Of a stretch of DNA of 64,000 nucleotides, positions 62,838 through 64,000 are shown in pieces. The position numbers and the translations under genes were made by a program. The notes beneath the pieces were generated by a model. It saw nothing but the letters and a program-made list of their open reading frames with translations. It had not been told where the DNA came from and searched no databases. This stretch comes from Nonomuraea dietziae (lineage in GTDB: Bacteria; Actinomycetota; Actinomycetes; Streptosporangiales; Streptosporangiaceae). Every line of letters starts with the position of its first letter. Position 1 is the stretch's first letter. The stretch lies in contig NZ_JACIBV010000001.1 of NCBI RefSeq assembly GCF_014195505.1, positions 1,426,001 through 1,490,000 on the forward strand, read 5' to 3'.

Positions 62838-63329
62838 ATGATGAAGACGATGATCGGAGCCTCGCTCCTCGCCGGCTCGCTGCTGGTCTCCGGCGCCACC
62901 GCGGCGGACGCCCAGACGAAGCCGACGCTGGGTCCCGACGGTTATGGCGCCGTCAAGCTCGGCATGACCGTCAAGCAGGCCAAGACGACGGGGGACGTCG
63001 TCAAGAAAAGGCCGGGCCACGGCGGCTGCTCCGGCTGGGACCTGAAGAAGTTCCCGACCCCCAAAGACTCGGTCGGCATCTACATCTCGCCGAACGTGGG
63101 ACTGGCCGCCATCTTCGCCGCGAAGGGCATGAGAACCCCGGAAGGCATCAAGATCGGCTCCACCGTCAAGCAGGTGAAGGCGGCCTACCCGCGCATCAAG
63201 AGAGACTTCCACGGCTTTTATGTGATCACGGTTCCCGGCAACAAGAAGGCTTACTACACCTTCGGCGTCACGCACGGCAAGGTCACCGAGTACGGCATCG
63301 CGCTCACCAAGCAGGACTGTTTCAACTAG
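62838..63329 (+). CDS. Small secreted protein
   Basis: 163 residues from ATG 62838 (or the adjacent ATG 62841). Signal peptide KTMIGASLLAGSLLVSGATA, cleaved near ADAQ. The mature part, DGYGAVKLGMTVKQAKTTGD and KIGSTVKQVKAAYPRIKRDF, has two related modules; similar sequences recur in secreted actinobacterial proteins. One Cys pair (GGCSGWD, QDCFN) may form a disulfide. Function unknown. Confidence 0.75.
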   Translation: MMKTMIGASLLAGSLLVSGATAADAQTKPTLGPDGYGAVKLGMTVKQAKTTGDVVKKRPGHGGCSGWDLKKFPTPKDSVGIYISPNVGLAAIFAAKGMRTPEGIKIGSTVKQVKAAYPRIKRDFHGFYVITVPGNKKAYYTFGVTHGKVTEYGIALTKQDCFN

Positions 63330-64000
63330 TGGAGCAAGTCTCCTGAATCAGGTCCTTTTCTCGGGTAGGCGCGATGGGGCGCAAGATGGACTCGTTTCCT
63401 GAGGTCAAGCGCCGCGGAAGCATCTGTCGAGTTCCTTCGCCGAGCTGTTTGTCGACGTTGATTCTCGACTCGGGTTCTCGCTCACCACCTGCGACCTGTG
63501 GTCTTCCGACGCGGTCGCGACACCGAAGCGAGCGGTTCACAGAGAACTACCTTGCCCCGGGTGGCACGGACCCGAGTGGAGGGCCGATCAGGCTCGCCAG
63601 CGTGATCGCCACCAACGCTCGTGACCGCCGGGCCGTCGCCGCCGACTGGAGACACGCCGCCCTCACCACCGGGCTTCGTCGCTCGCCGTCGCCCACCGCG
63701 GTGGGCGACGGAAGCCTCGTGCCTTGATCTCACGGTGAGATCTCACGGTGAGATCTCACCGTGAGTTTCCGGACTCTCTGGAGCTGCACGCCGCCCGCAT
63801 CGCCGGCACGCATCCCGGGGGGGACGCGCCCTGCTGCGCGCGCGGCCACGCGGGTGGGCGCGTAGGTGTGCGGGCGCGAAGCAGACCGACGAGGAGTGGC
63901 AGGAGTTCCTCGGACACTTCGAGAGGCGCAAGCTGGTGAGCAGTGCGGCCGAGCATACGGAAGCAGCTGTTTCCTCGAGCACGCCTGTGTTCGATCCCGG
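63330..64000. other. Final region, no gene recognised
   Basis: About 670 bases. Open frames at both strands lack recognisable domains. At the extreme 3' end a plus frame reads AKQTDEEWQEFLGHFERRKL and stays open to the window edge; it might be the start of a gene lying mostly outside. The tandem palindromes at 63729-63765 are the only clear structure. Confidence 0.4.
63729..63765. repeat. Three tandem copies of an 11-bp palindrome
   Basis: CTCACGGTGAG (63729-63739), CTCACGGTGAG (63742-63752) and CTCACCGTGAG (63755-63765), each separated by AT, give an exact 13-bp period. The units can pair with themselves or each other. They may be operator copies or a hairpin. Confidence 0.85.

Overview
The window is high-GC DNA with dense actinobacterial coding, frequent GTG/TTG starts, 1-8 nt gene overlaps, SigE/SigJ-type ECF sigma factors, streptogrisin-type and SGNH secreted enzymes, and sugar ABC systems that lack their own ATPase. 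It looks like chromosome of a filamentous actinomycete, probably near Streptosporangiaceae; that placement is my inference from style and gene content only.

Layout. 1-9016: the end of an RHS/YD-repeat protein with its terminator, a tyrosinase-like copper protein, a DUF1772 membrane protein, secreted SGNH and S1 hydrolases, and an MBL-rhodanese sulfur gene broken by a 1-nt frameshift and preceded by a CsoR/CstR-like palindrome. 9058-16859: a carbohydrate locus with a GH29 fucosidase, two permeases and a binding lipoprotein, facing a hydroxyacid dehydrogenase, an AraC regulator and a PL6-like secreted lyase. 16940-18678: small enzymes. 18750-21030: a patch of decayed mobile DNA (IS21-, Tn3- and IS5-like pieces) with truncated TetR and FtsX genes. 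21028-24741: a TetR/SDR divergent pair, a truncated second SDR, a nucleotidyltransferase-like protein and an ECF sigma factor with a membrane partner. 24742-25648: no recognised gene, but a tandem repeat. 25649-29509: an SGNH hydrolase and a formamide/acetamide set (FmdB zinc ribbon, AmiS/UreI channel, formamidase).

The most informative block is 30315-39554, a complete selenocysteine island. tRNA-Sec(UCA), selA and selB run on the minus strand and selD runs divergently. Beside them lies a formate dehydrogenase operon whose catalytic subunit contains an in-frame UGA at the Sec position, followed by a SECIS-like hairpin with the loop GGUCU. Gene callers will split this subunit in two. The island therefore appears to encode a selenoprotein and the core machinery that makes it.

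After that: 39608-43644 holds a CGNR zinc-finger regulator, a GlnX/GlnH-like sensing pair without the expected PknG kinase, and another binding protein. 43884-49094 holds an alpha/beta-hydrolase fused to a virginiamycin-B-lyase propeller, a GNAT acetyltransferase and a large LuxR-type regulator. 49135-53011 holds a membrane protein and a secreted metzincin split by an in-frame TGA. 53246-57103 is an HTH-STAND NTPase-WD40 protein. 57215-63329 holds a small conserved protein, an S9 peptidase, a SigJ/AhpD-like/NmrA set and a secreted small protein. The last 670 bases show no gene I can name but hold three tandem palindromes.
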